Shown: in pieces, positions 25,874 to 33,974 of the stretch
How the letters are laid out: every line of letters begins with the position of its first letter
How positions within the stretch are numbered: the stretch's first letter is position 1
NCBI GenBank assembly: GCA_041694635.1
Contig: JBDNHI010000010.1
Coordinates: 129,517-193,516, forward strand
Direction: 5' to 3'
Origin: UBA969 sp041694635
GTDB taxonomy: Bacteria > Planctomycetota > Planctomycetia > Gemmatales > Gemmataceae
DNA length: 64,000 bases
Notes under the pieces: generated by a model
Told to the model about the DNA's origin: nothing
Seen by the model: the letters and a program-made list of their open reading frames with translations, nothing else
The model's database searches: none
Program-made: the position numbers and the translations under genes

Positions 25874-26326
25874 CTAGATATATTTTTGAAAAACCTGGTA
25901 ATCAGCGTATTTCATTCCAACTTTTTGATATACATTTTTGGCGTGGTTATTGTTTGACTCAACATACAGGCGAAGTGCGACAACATCTTTTTCTTTTTTT
26001 GCAAGATTTTCGATGTGTCGAAACAGAGTTTTAAAAAGCCCCATTCTACGAAATTCAGCCGCTACATAAACACTTTGAACCCACCAAATCCATCCATTCC
26101 GCCAATCGCTCCATTCGAAAGTAATCATTAATTGGCCAACTATTTCACCATCAATTTCAGCGATAAAATAGAATCCTTTTAAAGAATCTTCGAGGCAACC
26201 AGCAACACCTTCATGAAGGATTGCCTCATCAAGAAGTAAGTTTTCTGATTCAAAAGCAAGCGCTTTGTTCATTTTAACAATGAAATCAGCATCTTTTTGA
26301 TTCGCCTTTCGCACAGTTATCGCCAT
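25874..26326 (-). CDS. GNAT family N-acetyltransferase
   Basis: The 150-residue protein is a single GNAT domain. It shows the N-terminal ITVRKANQKDADFIVKMN, the central strand GFYFIAEIDGEIVGQLMITF, acetyl-CoA binding motif SVYVAAEFRRMGLFKTLF (the R-x-x-G-x pyrophosphate loop, with Leu in the usual Gly/Ala place), and the late ALRLYVESNNNHAKNVYQKV. GNAT enzymes acetylate amines on small molecules or proteins. The substrate is not recognisable. RBS AGAGGC lies before ATG 26326. It diverges from apt with a 59-bp gap, which should hold both promoters. Confidence 0.88.
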   Translation of the reverse strand: MAITVRKANQKDADFIVKMNKALAFESENLLLDEAILHEGVAGCLEDSLKGFYFIAEIDGEIVGQLMITFEWSDWRNGWIWWVQSVYVAAEFRRMGLFKTLFRHIENLAKKEKDVVALRLYVESNNNHAKNVYQKVGMKYADYQVFQKYI

Positions 26327-26385
26327 AATTGCCTCTAGGGTAGGTGTACCTTGTTTTAACTTATTAACCTTGGAGTCAATTTATA

Positions 26386-26898
26386 ATGAAACTTGAAACC
26401 TTCATAAGGGATATTCCAGATTTTCCCAAGCCTGGTATTTTATTTAAAGATATTACACCATTATTAGCATCCCCATCTGCATTTGAAACTTCGATAATCC
26501 GACTGGAAGAAATGATAAAAAGTCTGAAGGTTGATTCCATCGCCGCTGCCGAAGCTAGGGGGTTCTTATTTGCGGCCCCGTTGGCAATACGATTAAAGAA
26601 ACCGCTTATTCTACTGCGAAAACCTGGAAAACTTCCTTACAAAACACATTCCCTGCAGTATGATTTAGAATACGGCAGTGCAGAATTACATATGCATATC
26701 GATGCGATTAAAACCGGCGATTCGGTGCTGCTGCTAGACGATGTTTTAGCGACAGGGGGAACGATGAAGGCAGCTTGTGAATTAATCAAAAAAGCTGGGG
26801 GAAATGTAGCAGCTTGCGCTTTTTTAATTGAATTATCATTCTTAAAAGGTAAAGAACAGCTCAAAGATCATACCTGCCTTAGTTTGATTACCTATTAG
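26386..26898 (+). CDS. apt: Adenine phosphoribosyltransferase
   Basis: APRT salvages adenine with PRPP to give AMP. The 170-residue protein matches the family over its full length: FIRDIPDFPKPGILFKDITP at the N-terminus, IAAAEARGFLFAAPLA, the adenine loop LRKPGKLPYKTHSLQYDLEY, and the PRPP-binding signature VLLLDDVLATGGT near residue 120. Start ATG 26386 has GGAG upstream. It is followed at 42 nt by hisI and then hisG on the same strand, so purine salvage and histidine synthesis, which both draw on PRPP and ATP/AMP, are probably cotranscribed. Confidence 0.95.
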   Translation: MKLETFIRDIPDFPKPGILFKDITPLLASPSAFETSIIRLEEMIKSLKVDSIAAAEARGFLFAAPLAIRLKKPLILLRKPGKLPYKTHSLQYDLEYGSAELHMHIDAIKTGDSVLLLDDVLATGGTMKAACELIKKAGGNVAACAFLIELSFLKGKEQLKDHTCLSLITY

Positions 26899-26940
26899 AA
26901 TAAACTGTGTAAATACTAAAAAGTTTAAGGTGGGAGTAAA

Positions 26941-27312
26941 ATGTTAGATTTTTCTAAGTCAGGCGGCATGGTACCAGCCATTGCCCAAGATGCAAAAACG
27001 GGTGAAGTGCTTATGCTTGCCTATATGAATCAGGAGGCGTTTGAAGAAACGCTTAAAACGGGTCAAGCGGTTTATTTCAGCAGAAGTCGAAATAAACTTT
27101 GGCGCAAAGGCGAGGAAAGTGGAAATTTTCAGATTGTCAAAGAAATTTTTATCGATTGCGATGCAGATACTGTGCTTGTTAAAGTTGAACAAATTGGCGG
27201 CGCTGCCTGCCACGAAGGTTTTTCTTCCTGCTTTTTCCGTAAGTTAAAGGATGGACAAACCGAAACTATTGGTGAAAGAATCTTTGACCCTTTAAAGGTG
27301 TATAAGAAATGA
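26941..27312 (+). CDS. hisI: Phosphoribosyl-AMP cyclohydrolase
   Basis: HisI opens the adenine ring of phosphoribosyl-AMP in histidine biosynthesis. The 123-residue product covers just the cyclohydrolase domain, without the fused HisE pyrophosphohydrolase of some bacteria. Diagnostic motifs are EVLMLAYMNQEAFEETLKTG, FSRSRNKLWRKGEESGN, the metal/zinc site FIDCDADTVLVKV, and the C-terminal zinc cysteines AACHEGFSSCFFRKL. RBS GGGAG lies before ATG 26941. The stop codon overlaps the hisG start in an ATGA arrangement (4 nt), so translation is coupled. Confidence 0.95.
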   Translation: MLDFSKSGGMVPAIAQDAKTGEVLMLAYMNQEAFEETLKTGQAVYFSRSRNKLWRKGEESGNFQIVKEIFIDCDADTVLVKVEQIGGAACHEGFSSCFFRKLKDGQTETIGERIFDPLKVYKK

Positions 27313-28190
27313 GCAACCCGAGAACTCTACGCTTGGGAATCCCCGACGGAAGCCTAAAAAATGCCAGTGCAGATTTATTTCGCAAAGCGGGATATAACCT
27401 TACTTTTCAACCACGAAGTTACTACCCTTCGATTGATGACCCTGAAATCCATTGCACACTTATTCGTGCCCAAGAGATGGCACGATATGTGGAAAATGGC
27501 TCTTTAGACTGTGGCCTTACAGGTTTTGACTGGGTCGAAGAAAGTCAGGCCAAAGTAATCATAATGACCGAACTCATTTTCAGCAAGGTAAGCAAAAAAC
27601 CAGTGCGTTGGGTGCTTGCTGTGCCCGAAGATTCCGAGATCAAAACTGTTTCTGATTTACAAGGTAAGCGAATCTCTACCGAAGTCGTCAACATAACTAA
27701 ACGATGGCTTGCCAGTCATAATGTTGAAGCTAATGTAGAATTTAGTTGGGGCGCAACGGAAGTTAAACCTCCACGATTTGCAGACGCTATCGTCGATGTT
27801 ACTGAAACAGGAAGTTCACTAAGAGCCAACAAGCTAAGAGTAATTGCAGAACTTTTAGAAAGCACCACCCGATTCATTTCCAATAAAGAATCAATTGCAG
27901 ATCCTTGGAAACGCAAAAAAATGGACGATATGATTTTGATGCTAAAAGGAGCACTTGCTGCTGAAGGAAAAGTCGGGCTAATGATGAATGTTCCTAAAAG
28001 CGCACTTACCGAAGTATTGAAAATTTTACCAGCTTTACAAAAGCCAACTATTTCATCGTTATCGGATCCATCTTGGGTAGCATTGAATACGATTTTAGAT
28101 GAAAGCGTGGTCAGGCATATTATTCCGCAACTTAGTCAAGCAGGGGCAAAGGGAATCGTTGAATACCCATTAAGTAAAATAATTGACTAG
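27309..28190 (+). CDS. hisG: ATP phosphoribosyltransferase, long form
   Basis: HisG joins ATP and PRPP in the first step of histidine biosynthesis. At 293 residues this is the long, autonomous form with a C-terminal regulatory ACT-like domain (MILMLKGALAAEGKVGLMMN and downstream KILPALQKPTISSLSDPSWV), so histidine feedback is expected and no HisZ is required. The catalytic domain shows LRLGIPDGSLKNASADLFRK, LIRAQEMARYVENGSLDCGL and TGFDWVEES, and the PRPP loop in ADAIVDVTETGSSLRANKLR. It overlaps hisI by four bases. The region downstream to 28436 holds no further his genes. Confidence 0.95.
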   Translation: MSNPRTLRLGIPDGSLKNASADLFRKAGYNLTFQPRSYYPSIDDPEIHCTLIRAQEMARYVENGSLDCGLTGFDWVEESQAKVIIMTELIFSKVSKKPVRWVLAVPEDSEIKTVSDLQGKRISTEVVNITKRWLASHNVEANVEFSWGATEVKPPRFADAIVDVTETGSSLRANKLRVIAELLESTTRFISNKESIADPWKRKKMDDMILMLKGALAAEGKVGLMMNVPKSALTEVLKILPALQKPTISSLSDPSWVALNTILDESVVRHIIPQLSQAGAKGIVEYPLSKIID

Positions 28191-28436
28191 CAAATCAAGT
28201 TTAATAATAAGTCAAATTGCCCTCGCAAAAAAGGAAGGCTTGTTTCTTTAAAGTTTCGAGCCATTATGATTACAAGTTGTCTGTGGAAAATTTGGTTCAA
28301 TTTAAAGCTTAAAGCAATCAAGTGGCATATCGAAAAATGAGGGATTAGCAAAGATTACGGAAAAAGATATTACTCCCTAATTTTTTGCGCTAAGATTTTA
28401 ATTATGGTTATGAGTAAATCCCCTTAACATTTCTGA

Positions 28437-29252
28437 ATGACTAATATGAAAATTGTATTTACTGCGGACTTACACCAACCTGTGACTCCACAATGGCAGA
28501 TTCAAAACCTTATAGAAGAAATTGCAAATTTTGAACCCGAGATTGTAATTCTGGGGGGCGACCTTGGCGAATCTGTTCAAGATTTCGAAAAATGCCTAAG
28601 TCTTTTTAAAAAACAATTCACTTGCCCCCTGCTGGTTTTCCCAGGCAACCACGACCTCTGGGTGCGAAGATTTAGCGACAGTAAAAAATTATGGTTCGAA
28701 GAACTTCCTTCTATTGCCCAAGGGTTAGGCTGTATTTGGTTAGAAGGAAAATCTTTTGTACACCAAAAGGTTGGCATTGTAGGAACCATCGGGTGGTATG
28801 ATTATTCTGCTGCAGATACCAATATTGCGCACTCAGAATTGCACTATGCCCAAGAGAAATTTAATTTCAACAGCGATGCCTTGCTAGTTGATTGGGAATG
28901 GTCGGACCCGGAATTTGCGTTGCGTGTATCGCAACCATTTATTGAAGAAATAAAAGCAATGGAAGTAAGTTCTAAAGTTGAAAGAATAATAGTAGCAACG
29001 CATTTTCCTATTTTAGAGGAACAAATTCACCGCGAGACGGGCAACCCTGGTTGGGCGTTTTCGAATGCGTATGCTGGAAACCTGACACTGGGCAAGCAAG
29101 TTTTAAAAGCCAAGAAATTAACTCACATTTTGAGCGGCCATACGCATATACAAAAGTATGGCATGTTAAGCAGAAAAGACCTAAACCCCGTAGAATACCA
29201 TGTACTTGGGGCAGATTATCAAAAACCCTGTATGATAGGTCTTGCAATTTAA
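28437..29252 (+). CDS. Calcineurin-like metallophosphoesterase
   Basis: The 271-residue protein carries the calcineurin-type two-metal phosphoesterase motifs in order: D-x-H in IVFTADLHQP, G-D in IVILGGDLGE, the G-N-H-D block LLVFPGNHDLWVRR, a further His in VATHFPILEEQ, and G-H-T-H in HILSGHTHIQKYG. It lacks a signal peptide, so is probably cytoplasmic. Members hydrolyse phosphodiesters or phosphomonoesters, from nucleotides to proteins; the target is unknown. The first ATG at 28437 and a second at 28446 are both possible starts; the latter begins at the first strand. It stands alone between hisG and the MMPL gene, with its own intergenic gap on both sides. Confidence 0.85.
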   Translation: MTNMKIVFTADLHQPVTPQWQIQNLIEEIANFEPEIVILGGDLGESVQDFEKCLSLFKKQFTCPLLVFPGNHDLWVRRFSDSKKLWFEELPSIAQGLGCIWLEGKSFVHQKVGIVGTIGWYDYSAADTNIAHSELHYAQEKFNFNSDALLVDWEWSDPEFALRVSQPFIEEIKAMEVSSKVERIIVATHFPILEEQIHRETGNPGWAFSNAYAGNLTLGKQVLKAKKLTHILSGHTHIQKYGMLSRKDLNPVEYHVLGADYQKPCMIGLAI

Positions 29253-29356
29253 AGTGTAAATTGGGCATGTAGTAAGAGTAAAAATTTAAAGAAAGATAAG
29301 GCTTACCGAGCCATCCCATTTTCTATGGAAATCATATTTTTTTCTTTTTTACTTAA

Positions 29357-29433
29357 GCGTGGCAAATTAACACGCCGATATGTTTAATGATGGTGTGAAA
29401 GGATTTACACCCAAAAGTTTTGCTCCCAGCAAA
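29357..29433 (+). promoter_or_regulatory. Run of three short hairpins before the MMPL gene
   Basis: Three stems follow one another in the probable leader: GCGTG (29357-29361)/CACGC (29371-29375), GGTGT (29392-29396)/ACACC (29407-29411), and TTTGCT (29419-29424)/AGCAAA (29428-29433). The last ends inside the AAAGGAG Shine-Dalgarno (29431-29437). It could modulate translation, but each stem is short (5-6 bp). Confidence 0.35.
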
Positions 29434-29447
29434 GGAGTTGCAAGGGA

Positions 29448-31820
29448 ATGTACCGCTGGTTAGGCCATTTGGCCGCCAACCACCCTTGGCTGATCTGTAC
29501 CGTATGGCTCCTATTTGGGGGTTGTGCTGCCTATTTTGCCCCGTCTTGGGAAAAAAATTCTCAAGATGATGATATTAGATTTCTACCAGCTCGCTGCGAT
29601 AGTGTTCGTGGCTACAAACTTCTTGAAGAGGCTTTCCCCAAAGATATTTTTGCAAGCAAGGTTATTTTCCTCGTTGAAAGAAAACAAGGAATGTTTAGCC
29701 CTGAAGATTATGCAAACCTAGATGCCGCTGTTAAAGCTCTTAAAGAATTGGCAACGAATGAACCCGAACTTCAAATAGGAAAAATCCTTTACGAAAAAGA
29801 ACCTATCATAGGCAAAAAACTTAAAAGCCTTGATGAAACCTGCACACTAGTTCAAGTCTTCTTAGCCACACCATTTATGGCGAATCAAACACGCTTATCG
29901 GTCGATAAAGCTGAACAGGTCTTCCGAGAACATTTTCCGACTCAAGAAAACGGTTTTGTTCAAATCAAAGTTACTGGGATTGCAGCCGTTGGCAGAGACC
30001 TTATTAGTGCAGGTGCATCCAGCCTTGATAGCACGACTTTAGCAACCATCTTATTAGTAATCGTTACCCTGCTTTTTGTGTACAGGGCACCCGGCCTAGC
30101 AATCATCCCGTTGATAACTATTGGAAGTTCGGTATTTATTGCTTTAAAATTACTAGCTATTTGCACACTAATCCCTGGTTTTCATCTAATGAATATCAGT
30201 AAGATATTTGCAATCGTGATGCTTTATGGTGCGGGAACAGATTATTGTTTATTTTTAATTAGCCGTTACCGCGAAGAATTATGTAAAGGCTTAGACCCAA
30301 AGACAGCAATAACTTCTGCGATTGAACATGTAGGGCACGCAATTGTTGCAAGTGCGGGAACTGTAATTTGTGGACTAAGCTTAATGATTCTGGCAGAATT
30401 TGCCAAGGTTCGGTGTGGCGGCCCCGCCATCGCTTTAGGCCTCACCATTGCCTTGGTGGCATCATTAACTTTAGCGCCAGCCCTATTAAGCCTTTGCGGT
30501 AAACTCGCATTCTGGCCTGGAAAATTGCCCGTCGCTGTCGCACCCGAAATCGAACACGCTAATTGGTTTCGTATCGGCGATTTCATTGTTTCAAATCCGA
30601 TTAAGTCACTTGTAGTTGTAACCATTGTCCTTCTACCCCTCGCCATAATTGGATTACAAGTAACTCCTAACTACAACACCACCGGCGAATTATCTAGAAA
30701 AAGCCAAAGTGTTCAGGGTTTACAAGCTATCCAAGAACATTTTACTCCAGGTGAACTTGGCCCAGTAATCGTACTTCTTGAATGCAACAAACCGTGGGAA
30801 AACCAAGAGGGGAAACGACTTCTCAGCCATTTGAGCCAAGGGTTTTTAAAACTGCCAGGCGTTGCAGAAGTGAGAAGTCTTACACAACCCTTGGGGCAAC
30901 CCGTAAATGAACCAAAAGGTATTGTTGAAGACCCACAAGGAATCCTGAAAAAGTTTTGGGTCAATGTTTTACAAGGTGTAGATGAACAAATAATGAGGCA
31001 GGCGCGAGAGTATTACCTTGCAACATTAGTCAACCGTGAAAACCGTGATAAAAGCCGACTTCGTTATGTAACCCGTCTTGAAGTAGTACTTAAAACGGAT
31101 CCCTTTTCACCAACCAGTCAACCAGCTCTTGAAAGCTTGCGTTATTGGGCACGCGAACAGCTTCCTATTGCAGCTGGAAAAGGTAGAGTCATCAATGCCG
31201 AGCTTTACGGCTTAACCGTTTCAGCTATTGATATGGAAAATGTAACCGAATCTGACAGGTTTAGAATCAATTGGATGGTTCTCGCAGGCATTTTCCTCAT
31301 CCTGCTTTATTTAGTTCGAAGCCCTTGGCTTGCAGGCTACTTACTCGCTACCGTGCTTTTCAGCTATCTTGTTACTCTTGGCGCAACCGCCCTTATGGCG
31401 CATTGGTATGATGGCAGGGCCATAGGCGAACTCGATTGGCGCGTTCCCTTCTTCCTCTTCATTATTCTTGTTGCGGTGGGCGAAGATTACAACATCCTAC
31501 TAATCACCCGAATGATTCAAGAAAAAGCACTGCTTGGGGCCGTAGAAGGATCGCGAAAGGCATTAGCCCTAACCGGGGGCACTATCACCTCGTGCGGCTT
31601 GATTATGGCGGGAACTTTTGCAACCCTGATGCTTGCCGGCCTTAACACATTGTTTCAGATTGGATTCGCACTAGCTTTTGGCGTTTTATTAGACACTTTT
31701 ATTGTAAGGCCAATTTTAGTACCAGCCTTTACAGTTCTTATCTGGAAAAAACAGGAAGAGTCAGATGAACCAAAAATTCATCAACCCCAGTACCGCTCCA
31801 AACTGCGTAAAGCAATATAA
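29448..31820 (+). CDS. MMPL/RND family transporter
   Basis: The 790-residue protein is an RND-superfamily transporter of the MMPL type. It has an N-terminal helix (WLICTVWLLFGGCAAYFAPS), a large periplasmic loop (about 40-190), a helix bundle with the RND family's helix-4 region YGAGTDYCLFLISRYREEL, a second loop (about 405-590), and a second bundle with VGEDYNILLITRMIQEK. The internal two-fold repeat is evident from these paired Gly-x-Asp/Glu-Asp-Tyr segments. MMPL proteins export lipids, hopanoids or other hydrophobic compounds from the inner membrane. An envelope-lipid role is plausible in this LPS-rich neighbourhood but not shown. RBS AAAGGAG or AGGGA precedes ATG 29448. It converges with rpsT. 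Confidence 0.9.
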   Translation: MYRWLGHLAANHPWLICTVWLLFGGCAAYFAPSWEKNSQDDDIRFLPARCDSVRGYKLLEEAFPKDIFASKVIFLVERKQGMFSPEDYANLDAAVKALKELATNEPELQIGKILYEKEPIIGKKLKSLDETCTLVQVFLATPFMANQTRLSVDKAEQVFREHFPTQENGFVQIKVTGIAAVGRDLISAGASSLDSTTLATILLVIVTLLFVYRAPGLAIIPLITIGSSVFIALKLLAICTLIPGFHLMNISKIFAIVMLYGAGTDYCLFLISRYREELCKGLDPKTAITSAIEHVGHAIVASAGTVICGLSLMILAEFAKVRCGGPAIALGLTIALVASLTLAPALLSLCGKLAFWPGKLPVAVAPEIEHANWFRIGDFIVSNPIKSLVVVTIVLLPLAIIGLQVTPNYNTTGELSRKSQSVQGLQAIQEHFTPGELGPVIVLLECNKPWENQEGKRLLSHLSQGFLKLPGVAEVRSLTQPLGQPVNEPKGIVEDPQGILKKFWVNVLQGVDEQIMRQAREYYLATLVNRENRDKSRLRYVTRLEVVLKTDPFSPTSQPALESLRYWAREQLPIAAGKGRVINAELYGLTVSAIDMENVTESDRFRINWMVLAGIFLILLYLVRSPWLAGYLLATVLFSYLVTLGATALMAHWYDGRAIGELDWRVPFFLFIILVAVGEDYNILLITRMIQEKALLGAVEGSRKALALTGGTITSCGLIMAGTFATLMLAGLNTLFQIGFALAFGVLLDTFIVRPILVPAFTVLIWKKQEESDEPKIHQPQYRSKLRKAI

Positions 31821-31849
31821 AAAAATACCCACCATTATTTCAGGTGGGT
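31819..31849 (-). terminator. Rho-independent terminator of rpsT
   Basis: Read on the minus strand, ACCCACC (31849-31843) pairs with GGTGGGT (31833-31827) in a 7-bp stem and is followed by a strong T-run (31826-31819). It lies 38 nt after the rpsT stop. Confidence 0.88.
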
Positions 31850-31887
31850 GTATTGCAACAAAACTTATAAAAATCAAAATTAAAAAA

Positions 31888-32157
31888 TTACTTAGCAGCC
31901 GTCTTCTTATTTAAAACTTTACTCAACTGGGATTTAAGTCGGGCGGCCTTATTAGGATGAATGATTCGTTTAGCCCCAGCTTTATCCAGTTTTTTAGCAG
32001 CTAGATTGTATTGTTTTTTAAGGTCTTCAAGATTAGTCTCGCCTGCAGTATTTACGCTCTTTACTTGCAAAGTAATATCACGAAGCGTGGCACGGTTAAG
32101 AGCACGACGCTTGATAGATTTGCGCAAATTTTTCTTGGCACTGCGCGTATGTGGCAT
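31888..32157 (-). CDS. rpsT: 30S ribosomal protein S20
   Basis: S20 binds 16S rRNA early in small-subunit assembly. The 89-residue, lysine/arginine/alanine-rich protein begins MPHTRSAKKNLRKSIKRRAL and shows the family's hallmark C-terminal part GAKRIIHPNKAARLKSQLSK followed by a basic tail. The size is standard. RBS GGAG lies just before ATG 32157, and a strong terminator follows. Monocistronic, as in many bacteria. Confidence 0.97.
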   Translation of the reverse strand: MPHTRSAKKNLRKSIKRRALNRATLRDITLQVKSVNTAGETNLEDLKKQYNLAAKKLDKAGAKRIIHPNKAARLKSQLSKVLNKKTAAK

Positions 32158-32253
32158 AGAAACTCCATAAAATCAAGATAATGAAACAAAATTATTGAAT
32201 GAGCTATTAATCTAATAGCAATAAATGCAAGCGACAAGGGTCAGGGCCAATAA

Positions 32254-33852
32254 TTACCATTCCAAGGAATGAACTTTTGTCCATCCCCTCTTAAATCCAA
32301 CCTCCAAAACCTCTTCCTTAGTTGCAAATACGGTCAATAATTCCTCGCCTGAAATAAGTCCGTTTAACCACTCAACTTTCCCTTGTAAGTCTATTGGCAT
32401 GTTAAACTTAATACTATTTTGCTTGGATTTCATCAGCACCTTTATTTTCGATTCTTTGACTTCCAAGAGGTGCGATAAATCAACAACAATCGAAAGAAAA
32501 CCTTTACTTTCTTCTTGCCGGACCGTTGCGTTTAAAACTTGCAAAACATTTTTAACAAACTGAGAAACTTCTTGGTCAAGGAAAGACTTGCCCGGGAAAA
32601 GATTCTCAAGCAAATCTGGAAGGCCTTTAGGGGCAATAATAAGAGTTGCCTTTTCCAACAAAAATCCTGCAGCAAGATTTACTTTAGTTTCATCATTTTG
32701 CCTTCGTTCTGCCTCGATTTTTCTTAAGAAAGCTCTTTTTTGCAAGCCTGCAGCCACTCCAAACCTCACCAAACTAGGCAATCGAGTCGTAAATTTATCA
32801 AGAATACCTTTACGGATACAGGCATTTGCCAATCTATCTAATCGCAAGTAAATTTTATCCAGCACATTGGGGGCTGATTTTTCGTCTTGCTTATCCAACC
32901 TAGGCTTGTTTTTATGCGAAAAAGCCCACTGAGTCCTTGTTCTTGCTAAATGATCCAAGGAAGCTTTTAATGCCCCATCTAACTCTCCAAATTGATGCCA
33001 ATGCATTTTTAACCTTTTAGGCTCAACCGCAATCCACGCAGAAAGAAAGGCCCGAGTAAAATAAGCATTTGATTTTTGACCGACTGGAGTAATCGAATGG
33101 AACAAAGGGCTAACCGAAAGCCCATGAAACCAAGGCGGGCAATGAGGTACATTTAAATGCAAAATTCCGAGCGTTTCTGTCTCCAACAAAGCCTTATCAA
33201 TAAAAACAAGGATTTCTTCTAAACGCCTAATATCGAAATTGACTTGCTCTAAAGCGAGAAAATCAGCGCCTTCAAAGTGAATAATTTTAGCTGCAAGATT
33301 TTTTATACTTCCGCTTAATTCTTCCGGACTATTTATTGCAATATCTAGCCAATCTTCGTGTATAAAAGTCCCACTTAACAAACCATCAGGAAAAGTTATT
33401 CCCTCCACTTGAAACCACCCCTCTTCAACACCTGCAGAAAGATCAGGTGAAAAAACAGATCGCAACATCTTGTCGCGATTAAACTCCTGTGGCGTCTTGA
33501 GGTCTTTCTTGTGAAATAACTCGCTTATAGCCGCATCGGCAGATAGATCACCGCCAGATTTAAATGCTATTTCCGAATAGGTTAAAGCGGTATCTGCGTG
33601 ACCAAATTCCCGAATAGTACGAGAAACTGAAAGCACAATATCTTCTTGTCTTAAGGTGGCACCAGGATTTTCAGAGGCAAGCAAAAAAACCGAAGCATCC
33701 GTTAACTCCCTGGCAAGGAAGGGGTCTGCTTTGCCCAATCTTAAACCCGCTTGATATAAATCCCTGCAAATATGTACTTCATCAAATGGCAGAATTCTGC
33801 CATCCTTTTTCATTATCCAAGCAGGCAAAGGTGGGGCATCTGGGTGCTTCAT
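32254..33852 (-). CDS. ATP-cone domain protein of unknown function
   Basis: The N-terminal ~90 residues form an ATP-cone (AWIMKKDGRILPFDEVHICR ... TLRQEDIVLSVSRTIREF ... TYSEIAFK), the nucleotide-sensing domain of ribonucleotide reductases and NrdR. The remaining ~430 residues lack obvious reductase motifs (no glycyl-radical or CxxC sites), yet keep an RNR-like look: LSGTFIHEDWLDIAINSPEE, LGILHLNVPHCPPWFHGLSV. I therefore call it an orphan ATP-cone protein; an inactive reductase relative or a regulator are both possible. ATG 33852 is chosen because the cone follows shortly after; an in-frame GTG at 33903 gives 549 residues. It diverges from the glycosyltransferase gene across a ~120-bp gap. 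Confidence 0.7.
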   Translation of the reverse strand: MKHPDAPPLPAWIMKKDGRILPFDEVHICRDLYQAGLRLGKADPFLARELTDASVFLLASENPGATLRQEDIVLSVSRTIREFGHADTALTYSEIAFKSGGDLSADAAISELFHKKDLKTPQEFNRDKMLRSVFSPDLSAGVEEGWFQVEGITFPDGLLSGTFIHEDWLDIAINSPEELSGSIKNLAAKIIHFEGADFLALEQVNFDIRRLEEILVFIDKALLETETLGILHLNVPHCPPWFHGLSVSPLFHSITPVGQKSNAYFTRAFLSAWIAVEPKRLKMHWHQFGELDGALKASLDHLARTRTQWAFSHKNKPRLDKQDEKSAPNVLDKIYLRLDRLANACIRKGILDKFTTRLPSLVRFGVAAGLQKRAFLRKIEAERRQNDETKVNLAAGFLLEKATLIIAPKGLPDLLENLFPGKSFLDQEVSQFVKNVLQVLNATVRQEESKGFLSIVVDLSHLLEVKESKIKVLMKSKQNSIKFNMPIDLQGKVEWLNGLISGEELLTVFATKEEVLEVGFKRGWTKVHSLEW

Positions 33853-33974
33853 ACTTTTTATATTAGGACTCTTTACACAATCTGGGAGGGAACCCAATTT
33901 CACTTAAGCTTACGACTTGACAGCTTAACACGAATTGTGCCAATCTTTATTATATTAGTTCTCTCGTTTTTTTT

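Noticed and set aside
28191..28436. Intergenic region after hisG examined for tRNA, riboswitch or further his genes
   Set aside because: No cloverleaf, conserved riboswitch core or coding frame with RBS was found.
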